Positions 18,105 through 25,452 of a stretch of 64,000 nt of DNA are shown one piece after another; the stretch's first letter is position 1; the number at the start of each line of letters is the position of its first letter. The stretch comes from Mangrovibacterium diazotrophicum. GTDB lineage: Bacteria; Bacteroidota; Bacteroidia; Bacteroidales; Prolixibacteraceae. The position numbers and the translations under genes are program-made. The notes under the pieces are model-generated. The model ran no database searches, was not told where the DNA came from, and worked only from the letters and a program-made list of their open reading frames with translations. The stretch covers positions 682,001 to 746,000 of the forward strand of contig NZ_RAPN01000001.1 in the NCBI RefSeq assembly GCF_003610535.1. Reading direction: 5' to 3'.

Positions 18105-19955
18105 ATGAGATTACTTCCAATTATAGTTTTACTGATTAGCATGCTGCCTTCGGGCAGCTTTGCTCAATCAAAAGGATTCTCGATTGAGGACGGAGAATTT
18201 CGCCAGAATGGCCAAGTGATCCAGATTCACTCGGGTGAAATACACTATCCCCGCATCCCGAAAGAATACTGGAGACACCGCTTCCAGATGATGAAAGCCA
18301 TGGGATTGAACACAGTGGCAACTTACGTTTTTTGGAACTACCACGAAACAGCTCCGGGAGTATGGGACTTCAAAACAGGAAACAAAGATTTAGCAGAATA
18401 CATTAAAACAGCTGGAGAGGAAGGCATGTACGTCATTCTTCGTCCGGGCCCTTACGTTTGTGCCGAATGGGAATTTGGCGGTTATCCCTGGTGGTTGCAA
18501 AACAATCCCGAGTTGGAAATCAGGACCAATAACGAAGCATTTCTGGATTCGTGCAAAACTTACCTGCAACACTTGCACACAGCTGTTGACGGGCTTTTCG
18601 CCTCTCAAGGCGGGCCAATCATCATGGTTCAGGCTGAAAACGAATTCGGATCTTACGTGGCTCAACGCACCGACATTCCCGCTGAAGAACACCAGGCCTA
18701 TAAAATGGCCATTTACAACATGCTGAAAGAAACCGGCTTCCCGGAACCATTCTTTACCTCTGATGGTAGCTGGTTGTTCGACGGTGGTGCTATCGATGGT
18801 GTGCTGCCAACGGCCAATGGCGAAGGCAATGTAAATAACTTGAAAACTGCGGTTGACAAAGCTCACAATAACCAAGGACCATACATGGTTGCCGAATTTT
18901 ATCCCGGCTGGTTGGATCACTGGGCTGAGCCATTTGTGACTATCGGCGCTGAAGATATCGCCAAGCAAACAAAAACATACCTGGAGAATGGCGTGAGTTT
19001 CAACTTCTACATGGTTCACGGGGGTACAAACTTCGCGTTTACCTCAGGCGCCAACTACAACGAAGAGCACGACATTCAACCCGATATTACCAGTTACGAC
19101 TACGATGCACCAATCTCAGAAGCAGGATGGGCTACCCCAAAATACATGGCTATTCGCGAGTTGATGCAGGAATACTCGAAAACCAAATTGCCGGAAATCC
19201 CGAAACAGATCCCGGTAATGGCCTACCCTGCACAAAAAGTTACCGCAAAAATGGATGTGTTAACCTGGCTGAAAAAAGAAAAGCCGGTTGTAGCCGACAA
19301 TCCTCAGACTTTCGAGGAACTCGGTCAGGGATATGGTTATGTGCTTTACCGCAAACGTTTCACACAACCGGTTTCAGGAACGTTGAAAATTGATGGTTTA
19401 CGCGACTACGCCGTGGTTTATGTGAACGGCAAAAAGGTTGGCGAACTTAACCGTGTTTTCAACAACTACGAACTGAACGTGAATATTCCATTCAACAGCA
19501 TGCTCGAAATTTTAGTTGAGAACATGGGCCGTATCAACTACGGAGCCGAGATTGTCCACAACAAAAAAGGCATCATCTCCCCTGTCCTGCTGAATGACTT
19601 CGAAATTACCGGAGGTTGGGAAATGTACAAGATGCCGATGGATGAGTCTCCGGAGGTAAAAGCGGCTTCAGTAAAAGAAGGTCGTCCTGTAATTTACGAA
19701 TCAACATTCACCCTAAATAAAACCGCCGACACCTTTCTCGACATGAGTAAATGGGGCAAGGGAATCGTATTTGTTAACGGACACAACATTGGCCGGTATT
19801 GGAAAGTTGGTCCGCAACAAACCTTGTATGTACCCGGATGCTGGCTGAACAAGGGTGAAAACAAAATTGTGATTTTCGAGCAACTGAACGATCAGGCGCA
19901 GACCGAAATTACATTCACTGATAAACCCGTATTGGAAAGCCTGGTGCTGGACTAA
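18105..19955 (+). CDS. GH35 beta-galactosidase
   Basis: A 616-residue secreted enzyme (signal peptide ending near GSFA, residue 20) that cleaves terminal beta-galactose with retention. GH35 signatures are GEIHYPRIPKEYWRHR (44-59), ATYVFWNYHE (72-81), RPGPYVCAEWEFGGYPWWL (113-131), the acid/base in QAENEFGSY (Glu180) and the nucleophile in MVAEFYPGW (Glu264). C-terminal beta-domains contain GTLKIDGLRDYAVVYVNG and GKGIVFVNGHNIGRYW, the usual jelly-roll repeats. Many GH35 enzymes prefer beta-1,3-galactose; with the preceding class-B-like fucosidase this would suit a Lewis-a type antenna, which is inference. It lies 34 bp after the GH29 gene and 12 bp before the CBM9-like gene. Confidence 0.95.
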   Translation: MRLLPIIVLLISMLPSGSFAQSKGFSIEDGEFRQNGQVIQIHSGEIHYPRIPKEYWRHRFQMMKAMGLNTVATYVFWNYHETAPGVWDFKTGNKDLAEYIKTAGEEGMYVILRPGPYVCAEWEFGGYPWWLQNNPELEIRTNNEAFLDSCKTYLQHLHTAVDGLFASQGGPIIMVQAENEFGSYVAQRTDIPAEEHQAYKMAIYNMLKETGFPEPFFTSDGSWLFDGGAIDGVLPTANGEGNVNNLKTAVDKAHNNQGPYMVAEFYPGWLDHWAEPFVTIGAEDIAKQTKTYLENGVSFNFYMVHGGTNFAFTSGANYNEEHDIQPDITSYDYDAPISEAGWATPKYMAIRELMQEYSKTKLPEIPKQIPVMAYPAQKVTAKMDVLTWLKKEKPVVADNPQTFEELGQGYGYVLYRKRFTQPVSGTLKIDGLRDYAVVYVNGKKVGELNRVFNNYELNVNIPFNSMLEILVENMGRINYGAEIVHNKKGIISPVLLNDFEITGGWEMYKMPMDESPEVKAASVKEGRPVIYESTFTLNKTADTFLDMSKWGKGIVFVNGHNIGRYWKVGPQQTLYVPGCWLNKGENKIVIFEQLNDQAQTEITFTDKPVLESLVLD

Positions 19956-19967
19956 AATATTGCCGCT

Positions 19968-21077
19968 ATGAGAAAATTACTTCAATATAGTTTATTTGCC
20001 ACTGTAGCGTTCCTTTCCGGAAGCTGCAACGCGCAATCGCCATGGACAGCATATGAACACTTGTTTTTGCCGGGAGAGCACTACATTGCCTACCAAGCCG
20101 GTGAAAAAATAGATATCGACGGGAGAGCTGATGAAAGCTCATGGAGTAAAGCGGAATGGTCTGATGACTTTGCAGACATTGAAGGAGACACAAAGCCTGC
20201 ACCGCTTTACCGCACCCGCATGAAAATGTTATGGGATGAAACCAATCTGTACATTTTGACAGAAATGGAAGAACCAGACATTTGGAGTTACTACGACAAA
20301 CGCGACATGGTAGTCTTCCATGAAAATGATATTGAAGTATTTATTGACCCGGACGGCGACGGTCTGAATTATTTCGAATACGAGGTGAATGCTTTGAACA
20401 ACCTTTTCGATTTGTTCCTGCCTAAATCATACCGTTCCAGCGGTCAGGCACTCATTAGCTATAACTCGTTGGATTTTCAAAGTGCCGTATCAATCGACGG
20501 CACTTTGAATACTCCCGGTGACACCGATAAAAAGTGGACTGTGGAAATGAAAATCCCGTTCAGCGACCTCGTTATGTGGGGCAGCCCAATAACTCCAAAC
20601 GATGGCGATCAGTGGCGGATCAATTTCTCGCGCGTCAATTGGCAAACAGACGTTAAAGACGGCAAGTACGTCAAAAAAACAAACCCCGAAACCGGCAAAC
20701 CGCTACCCGAATACAACTGGGTTTGGAGCGCACCGGGAATCATCAGCATGCATGCTCCCGAGCGTTACGGGCTGGTTCAGTTCTCGAACCACAAAGCAGG
20801 CGAAGAACCAGTTGCTTTCAACTATCCTGCAGATCAACACCTTCGCGATTGCTGCTGGTTGGTTTTCTACAAACAACAGGCTTATCACTCCAAAAATAAA
20901 ACATACGCCACCACACTTGATCAGCTTGGCCTAACCGACACGCTCGAGCGCAACGGGCAGACTTTTCAGGTAAAACTAACCGCAACACCATACCAGTATA
21001 AGGTATTTGTTACATCACCCGATAACAAAACTTTTTCGGTTAACAACGATGGCTTTATTCAAGCCGTCCTCAAATAG
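19968..21077 (+). CDS. CBM9-like carbohydrate-binding lipoprotein
   Basis: A 369-residue lipoprotein (FLSGSCNAQ, Cys20). Residues ~45-235 look like a family 9-type carbohydrate-binding/DOMON-like beta-sandwich: IDIDGRADESSWSKAEW at the N-terminal edge, MLWDETNLYILTEMEEPDIW, ENDIEVFIDPDGDGLNYFEYEV and the closing MKIPFSDLVMWG. The rest (240-369) has a WRINFSRVNWQ segment and a NYPADQHLRDCCWLVFYKQQ helix of unknown role. No catalytic site is evident. It is embedded 12 bp after GH35 and 6 bp before the GHL10-like gene, so it is part of the operon. It may hold the substrate at the cell surface. The fold assignment is fairly good; the ligand is unknown. Confidence 0.8.
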   Translation: MRKLLQYSLFATVAFLSGSCNAQSPWTAYEHLFLPGEHYIAYQAGEKIDIDGRADESSWSKAEWSDDFADIEGDTKPAPLYRTRMKMLWDETNLYILTEMEEPDIWSYYDKRDMVVFHENDIEVFIDPDGDGLNYFEYEVNALNNLFDLFLPKSYRSSGQALISYNSLDFQSAVSIDGTLNTPGDTDKKWTVEMKIPFSDLVMWGSPITPNDGDQWRINFSRVNWQTDVKDGKYVKKTNPETGKPLPEYNWVWSAPGIISMHAPERYGLVQFSNHKAGEEPVAFNYPADQHLRDCCWLVFYKQQAYHSKNKTYATTLDQLGLTDTLERNGQTFQVKLTATPYQYKVFVTSPDNKTFSVNNDGFIQAVLK

Positions 21078-21083
21078 AAACGT

Positions 21084-22154
21084 ATGAATAAAAGAGATTT
21101 TTTAAAGACAAGTTTACTGGCCGGCGCAGGTCTGGTTGCAGCGACTAGATGTACGCCTGCACAAAGTGGTAAACCGGAAACCAAATCTGGTTACAAACAC
21201 TGGGTATGGGAAAATCCCAATCTGGAGGATGACGAAAAATCTCTTCAAGATAAATACGAAAAATTTTACAAAGCCGGCATCCGTGGTATGTTTTTCGAGA
21301 ACGACAGCGAAAAACACTTCCGAATTGCCAAGAAAGCAGGCTTGGAAACACACCGTTGGATGTGGACGATGAACCGGGGAGAAAAAGAATTGCGCGAAAA
21401 TCACCCGGATTGGTTTGCGGTTAGCCGCAAAGGCGAATCTTGTGCAACCAACCCACCTTATGTGGGCTATTACCGCTGGTTGTGCCCCTCCAAAACAGAA
21501 ACTCAAAACTACCTGAAAGAACGGGTAACTGAGATTTTGGAAAAAGATTACGTTGATGGCATTCACCTGGACTATGTACGTTATTGCGACGTGATATTAC
21601 CACTGGACTTGTGGAAAAACTACAACATCGTTCAGCAACAGGAATTGCCGGAATACGACTTCTGCTACTGCGAAACCTGTCGTCAGAATTTTCAGGCCGA
21701 GCATGGCGTTGACCCATTGGAACTGCAATACCCGGACGCAAGTCTGTCATGGCGGAATTACCGCTACGATCGTATCACCAACGTGGTAAACCAACTGGCT
21801 GAAATTGCCCACCAGCACAAAAAACAAATCACGGCTGCCGTGTTCCCTACCCCGGAAGTTGCGCGCCGCAATGTGCGCCAGGACTGGACCAACTGGAACC
21901 TCGACGGCGTTTGCCCGATGATTTACCATGGCTTTTACCAGGAGCAAGTGAGTTGGATTGGCGATGCCGTAAAAGAAGGTGTTCACTTCTTGTGCGATCG
22001 TTTCCCACTGTATTCCGGTCTGTTTCTTCCAAACTTTAAAAATATGGATGAATTGAAATCCGGAATTGAATACGCTCTGAACAATGGCGCCGGCGGCGTT
22101 TCATTCTTTGGCGAAGTTAACGATGATGTGCTGTCTGTTATCAGTCAGTTTTAA
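21084..22154 (+). CDS. putative glycosyl hydrolase-like TIM-barrel protein (GHL10/DUF187-like)
   Basis: A 356-residue exported protein (KRDFLKTSLLAGAGLVAAT start, Tat-like although the pair is Lys-Arg). The barrel-like region contains MFFENDSEKHFRIAKKAG, LETHRWMWTMNRGEKEL, GIHLDYVRYCDVILPLDL (near residue 160), a CYCETC cysteine motif, KKQITAAVFPTPEVARRNV and WNLDGVCPMIYHGFYQE. The order of DYVRY and DGVCPMIYH motifs is that of the GHL10/DUF187 family (YngK-like), whose substrates are mostly unknown. Acidic residues in HLDYVRY and GEVNDD are candidate catalytic groups. Tight spacing (6 bp upstream, 33 bp downstream to GH92) places it in the same operon, so it may cleave a linkage the recognised enzymes do not. 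Confidence 0.75.
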   Translation: MNKRDFLKTSLLAGAGLVAATRCTPAQSGKPETKSGYKHWVWENPNLEDDEKSLQDKYEKFYKAGIRGMFFENDSEKHFRIAKKAGLETHRWMWTMNRGEKELRENHPDWFAVSRKGESCATNPPYVGYYRWLCPSKTETQNYLKERVTEILEKDYVDGIHLDYVRYCDVILPLDLWKNYNIVQQQELPEYDFCYCETCRQNFQAEHGVDPLELQYPDASLSWRNYRYDRITNVVNQLAEIAHQHKKQITAAVFPTPEVARRNVRQDWTNWNLDGVCPMIYHGFYQEQVSWIGDAVKEGVHFLCDRFPLYSGLFLPNFKNMDELKSGIEYALNNGAGGVSFFGEVNDDVLSVISQF

Positions 22155-22187
22155 GAACGAAATACAAACGAAATTCGAGATATAACT

Positions 22188-24410
22188 ATGCAAAACACAT
22201 TAAAGAACCTCTTTTTAGCTGCTTGTTCCGCTGCCGTTTTGGCGTCGTGCGGCTCGCAACCTCAAAAAGAATCACAGGAGCAAATCTCCCTGACTCAATA
22301 TGTTGATCCGTACATCGGAACCGGTTTTCACGGACACGTATTTTTGGGTGCTGACGTTCCTTTTGGTGCCGTTCAGTTAGGCCCTTCAAACATTACCCAA
22401 GGTTGGGACTGGTGTTCCGGATATCACTATTCTGATTCAACCCTGATTGGCTTTGCCCACACGCACCTCAGCGGAACCGGGATCGGCGATTTGGGCGATA
22501 TCGTTTTTATGCCGGTAACCGGTGACTACAAAATGGCTTTGGGAACCCCGGAAAAACCGGAAGATGGTTACCTGGCTTTGTACAAACACGAAGACGAGAC
22601 CGTAAAGCCTGGTTATTATGCAGTTGATATCGACCGTTACAAAGTCAAAGCAGAGCTGACAACAACTGAACGTGTTGGCTACCACCGTTATGCTTTTCAG
22701 CCAAACGCTGACGCACACATCATCGTGAACCTGGAACGTGGTATTGGCTGGGATGCTCCGGTTGAAGGTCACCTGGAACAAATAAACGACACCTTGGTTG
22801 TTGGTTACCGTTTGTCAAAAGGATGGGCCGTTGATCAACGCATCTATTTTGCAGCCGTGTTCTCGCAACCGCTGAAAGGCTTGAAACTTTACAGCGACTA
22901 CAAAGAACAAGCTGAAGGAACAGCTGAAAAATTGACTGCTGACCTGGATTTCGGTACCTTGACCGACGGACAGATTCTGGCTAAAGTAGCCATCTCTCCC
23001 GTCAGCACAGATAACGCTATTGAAAACATGAAAGCGGAAGCTCAAAGCTGGGATTTTGACCAGGTTGTAGCCGAAGCAGATACAAAATGGAACAACGAGC
23101 TGGCAAAAGTAACAGCCAAATCAGCCGATCCTGAAGTACTGACAAAATTCTACACGGCACTTTATCACACCATGATCGCACCTTCTGTATTCCAGGATGT
23201 AAATGGCGACTACCGTGGTGCCGATGGTAAAACACATAACGACAAATCGTTCACCAACTACACAACCTTCTCGTTGTGGGATACCTACCGGGCTAATCAC
23301 CCATTGTCAACCATCATTCACCCCGATCGTGTAAACGACTTTGTGAACACCATGTTGCACATTTACGAGCAACAAGGCGAATTACCTGTTTGGCATTTGA
23401 TGGGTAACGAAACATACTGTATGGTAGGCTATCCGGCTATCCCGGTAATTGTTGACGCTTACCGCAAAGGTTTCACCGGTTTCGACGCTAACCTGGCCTG
23501 GGAAGCCGTGAAGAACACCGCAATGGGCGACGGACGTGGATTGGACCTGTTGAAAAAATACGGTTACATGCCGGCAAACAGCGACGTTGAAACAGTTGCC
23601 AAAGGTTTGGAATACGCCGTTGCCGACGGTTCAATCGCCTTGATGGCGGAGGACATGGGCAAAAGCGACGATGCCGAATATTTCAAAAAACGTGGTGAAA
23701 ACTACAAAAACTACTTCGATACCTCCGTAGGTCACATGCGCGGCCGCGTGTCCGACACCGAATGGCGTACTCCGTTTGACCCGTTCCGTGCCACTCACCG
23801 TGCCGATGATTTCTGCGAAGGTAACTCATGGCAATACACCTGGCTGGTACCGCAAGATGTGCCCGGCTTAGTTGAATTGATGGGTGGTAAAGAAAAATTC
23901 CTTGAAAAACTGGATGAATTCTTCGTTGCTGAAGGCGATATGGGAGAACACGCTTCAAACGACATCACCGGTTTGATTGGTCAATATGCACACGGCAACG
24001 AACCAAGTCATCATATTACTTATCTTTACGCCCTCGAAGGCCAGCCGGAAAAAACGGCAAAGCTGGTGCGCAAAATCATGTCTGAATTCTATACTACTAA
24101 ACCAGACGGTTTGATCGGCAACGAAGATGTTGGTCAAATGTCAGCTTGGTATGTCTTGTCAGCAATGGGCTTCTACCAGGTTAATCCGGCCGACGGAAAG
24201 TATGTATTTGGAAGTCCTGATTTGGATGAAGCAGTGATCAATCTTCCGGAAGGAAAGACATTCACGATTAAAGCCGAGAACAACAGCAAGGACAATATCT
24301 ACATCAAGTCAAAAACCTTGAATGGTCAAGCCTACGACAAACCGTATATCACTTATGAAGACATCATGGCAGGTGGAGAGCTGGTTCTCGAAATGGCCGC
24401 TGAGAATTGA
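22188..24410 (+). CDS. GH92 alpha-mannosidase lipoprotein
   Basis: A 740-residue lipoprotein (VLASCGSQ, Cys21) of family 92, calcium-dependent inverting exo-alpha-mannosidases. Diagnostic stretches are YVDPYIGTGFHGHVFLGADV (near residue 38), FAHTHLSGTGIGDLGDI, FSLWDTYRANHPL, EGNSWQYTWLVPQDVPGL, YAHGNEPSHHITYLYAL and GNEDVGQMSAWYVLSAMGFY. The length is typical. GH92 members act on alpha-1,2, -1,3, -1,4 or -1,6 mannose; I cannot assign which here. With GH125 in the divergent arm it would handle the mannose part of an N-glycan-like substrate. The ROK kinase gene starts 33 bp downstream and may phosphorylate the released sugar. Confidence 0.95.
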   Translation: MQNTLKNLFLAACSAAVLASCGSQPQKESQEQISLTQYVDPYIGTGFHGHVFLGADVPFGAVQLGPSNITQGWDWCSGYHYSDSTLIGFAHTHLSGTGIGDLGDIVFMPVTGDYKMALGTPEKPEDGYLALYKHEDETVKPGYYAVDIDRYKVKAELTTTERVGYHRYAFQPNADAHIIVNLERGIGWDAPVEGHLEQINDTLVVGYRLSKGWAVDQRIYFAAVFSQPLKGLKLYSDYKEQAEGTAEKLTADLDFGTLTDGQILAKVAISPVSTDNAIENMKAEAQSWDFDQVVAEADTKWNNELAKVTAKSADPEVLTKFYTALYHTMIAPSVFQDVNGDYRGADGKTHNDKSFTNYTTFSLWDTYRANHPLSTIIHPDRVNDFVNTMLHIYEQQGELPVWHLMGNETYCMVGYPAIPVIVDAYRKGFTGFDANLAWEAVKNTAMGDGRGLDLLKKYGYMPANSDVETVAKGLEYAVADGSIALMAEDMGKSDDAEYFKKRGENYKNYFDTSVGHMRGRVSDTEWRTPFDPFRATHRADDFCEGNSWQYTWLVPQDVPGLVELMGGKEKFLEKLDEFFVAEGDMGEHASNDITGLIGQYAHGNEPSHHITYLYALEGQPEKTAKLVRKIMSEFYTTKPDGLIGNEDVGQMSAWYVLSAMGFYQVNPADGKYVFGSPDLDEAVINLPEGKTFTIKAENNSKDNIYIKSKTLNGQAYDKPYITYEDIMAGGELVLEMAAEN

Positions 24411-24443
24411 AAATATTATTATACAGAACTAAAGTATTGACGA

Positions 24444-25334
24444 ATGTTGTCAGAGAAAATTGTAGGAATTGATATTGGAGGAACTAAAATCAGCATTGGA
24501 ATTTTAGTGAACGGAAAGATTGAGCAATTTGTGAAGCTTGAAACCCCTGCCGACGGTACGAAAGAGGAAGTCATGCAACAAATTGTGAAGGGAATCGAAA
24601 GCCTCGAAGGATATGAGGATGCAGCCGGAATTGGTATCGGTGCCCCGGGTTTGATCGATGAAAAAGAAGGTGTTATTTTTTCGGTAACGAACATTCCATC
24701 GTGGCGTGAGGTTCACCTGAAAAGTTACCTGGAAGATCATTTCAAAAAACCGGTGTACATTACAAACGATGCCAACTGTTTTGCAATTGGCGTGAAAATT
24801 TACGGCGAAGGTCAACCCTTTAAAAACGTGATTTGCCTGGCACTGGGAACCGGTGTTGGCGCCGGCGTTGTCATCGACGGATACTTGTATTCAGGTGAAG
24901 TTGCCGGAGCCGGCGAAGTAGGCGGACTCCCCTACCTCGACGCTGATTTCGAAACTTACTGTAGTGGTAAGTTCTTCAAGCAAATCAACAAGGTTGACGG
25001 TCAAACCGTATTTGAAAAAGCGCAGCAAAACGATCCAGAAGCATTGAAAATGTTCGCCGAATTCGGAAGACACGTAGGAAACCTGATCAAGACAACCATC
25101 TTCATGATGGCTCCCGAAGCTGTTATTGTGGGTGGTTCGGTAAGCAACTCTTACGAATTCTGGAAAGACGCCATGATGGAGTCGGTACAGGAATTTCCTT
25201 ACAAAAAGGTGATCGAAAACTTCCAGGTTTTGAAAACAGAGATGAACGACATCGCTGTGATCGGTGCTGCTGCACTCTTCAAAAACCGTTATGAGCAAGA
25301 TATGGCGAAAGCTCAGGCGAGCAAAGCCATCTAG
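24444..25334 (+). CDS. ROK-family sugar kinase
   Basis: A 296-residue cytoplasmic kinase that probably phosphorylates glucose, mannose or N-acetylhexosamine at C6. The phosphate-binding motif VGIDIGGTKISIGIL starts at residue 7, the catalytic Asp is in YITNDANCFA, the second glycine-rich motif is ALGTGVGAGVVIDG and a third is VIVGGSVSNSYEF. The region that usually carries the ROK zinc motif reads AGEVGGLPYLDADFETYCS: it lacks the His and the CxCGxxGC cluster, so this looks like a zinc-free subtype. It is the last gene before a strong hairpin terminator. It gives the operon a cytoplasmic entry step for the monosaccharides released by the enzymes upstream. Confidence 0.9.
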   Translation: MLSEKIVGIDIGGTKISIGILVNGKIEQFVKLETPADGTKEEVMQQIVKGIESLEGYEDAAGIGIGAPGLIDEKEGVIFSVTNIPSWREVHLKSYLEDHFKKPVYITNDANCFAIGVKIYGEGQPFKNVICLALGTGVGAGVVIDGYLYSGEVAGAGEVGGLPYLDADFETYCSGKFFKQINKVDGQTVFEKAQQNDPEALKMFAEFGRHVGNLIKTTIFMMAPEAVIVGGSVSNSYEFWKDAMMESVQEFPYKKVIENFQVLKTEMNDIAVIGAAALFKNRYEQDMAKAQASKAI

Positions 25335-25370
25335 ATATTTGAAGGCAATAACCTAAGCCATTTTATTCCT

Positions 25371-25408
25371 AAAATGTGTCTGCCGGCTACTACCGGCGAC
25401 ACATTTTT
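25371..25408 (+). terminator. intrinsic terminator between the ROK and GH3 genes
   Basis: AAAATGTGTC and GCCGG pair with CCGGC and GACACATTTT around a CTACTA loop, with one unpaired T, then a T-tract. The stem of about 15 bp is strong. The GH3 gene begins 45 bp later without an obvious new promoter, so GH3 may depend on partial read-through. Confidence 0.88.
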
Positions 25409-25452
25409 AATTTCAAGCCAATCTTGTTTTACCCCAAAACGATTCAACGCTC

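Noticed and set aside
18390-19019. 209-codon open frame antisense to GH35
   Set aside because: It overlaps the GH35 catalytic motifs on the opposite strand and has no independent support.
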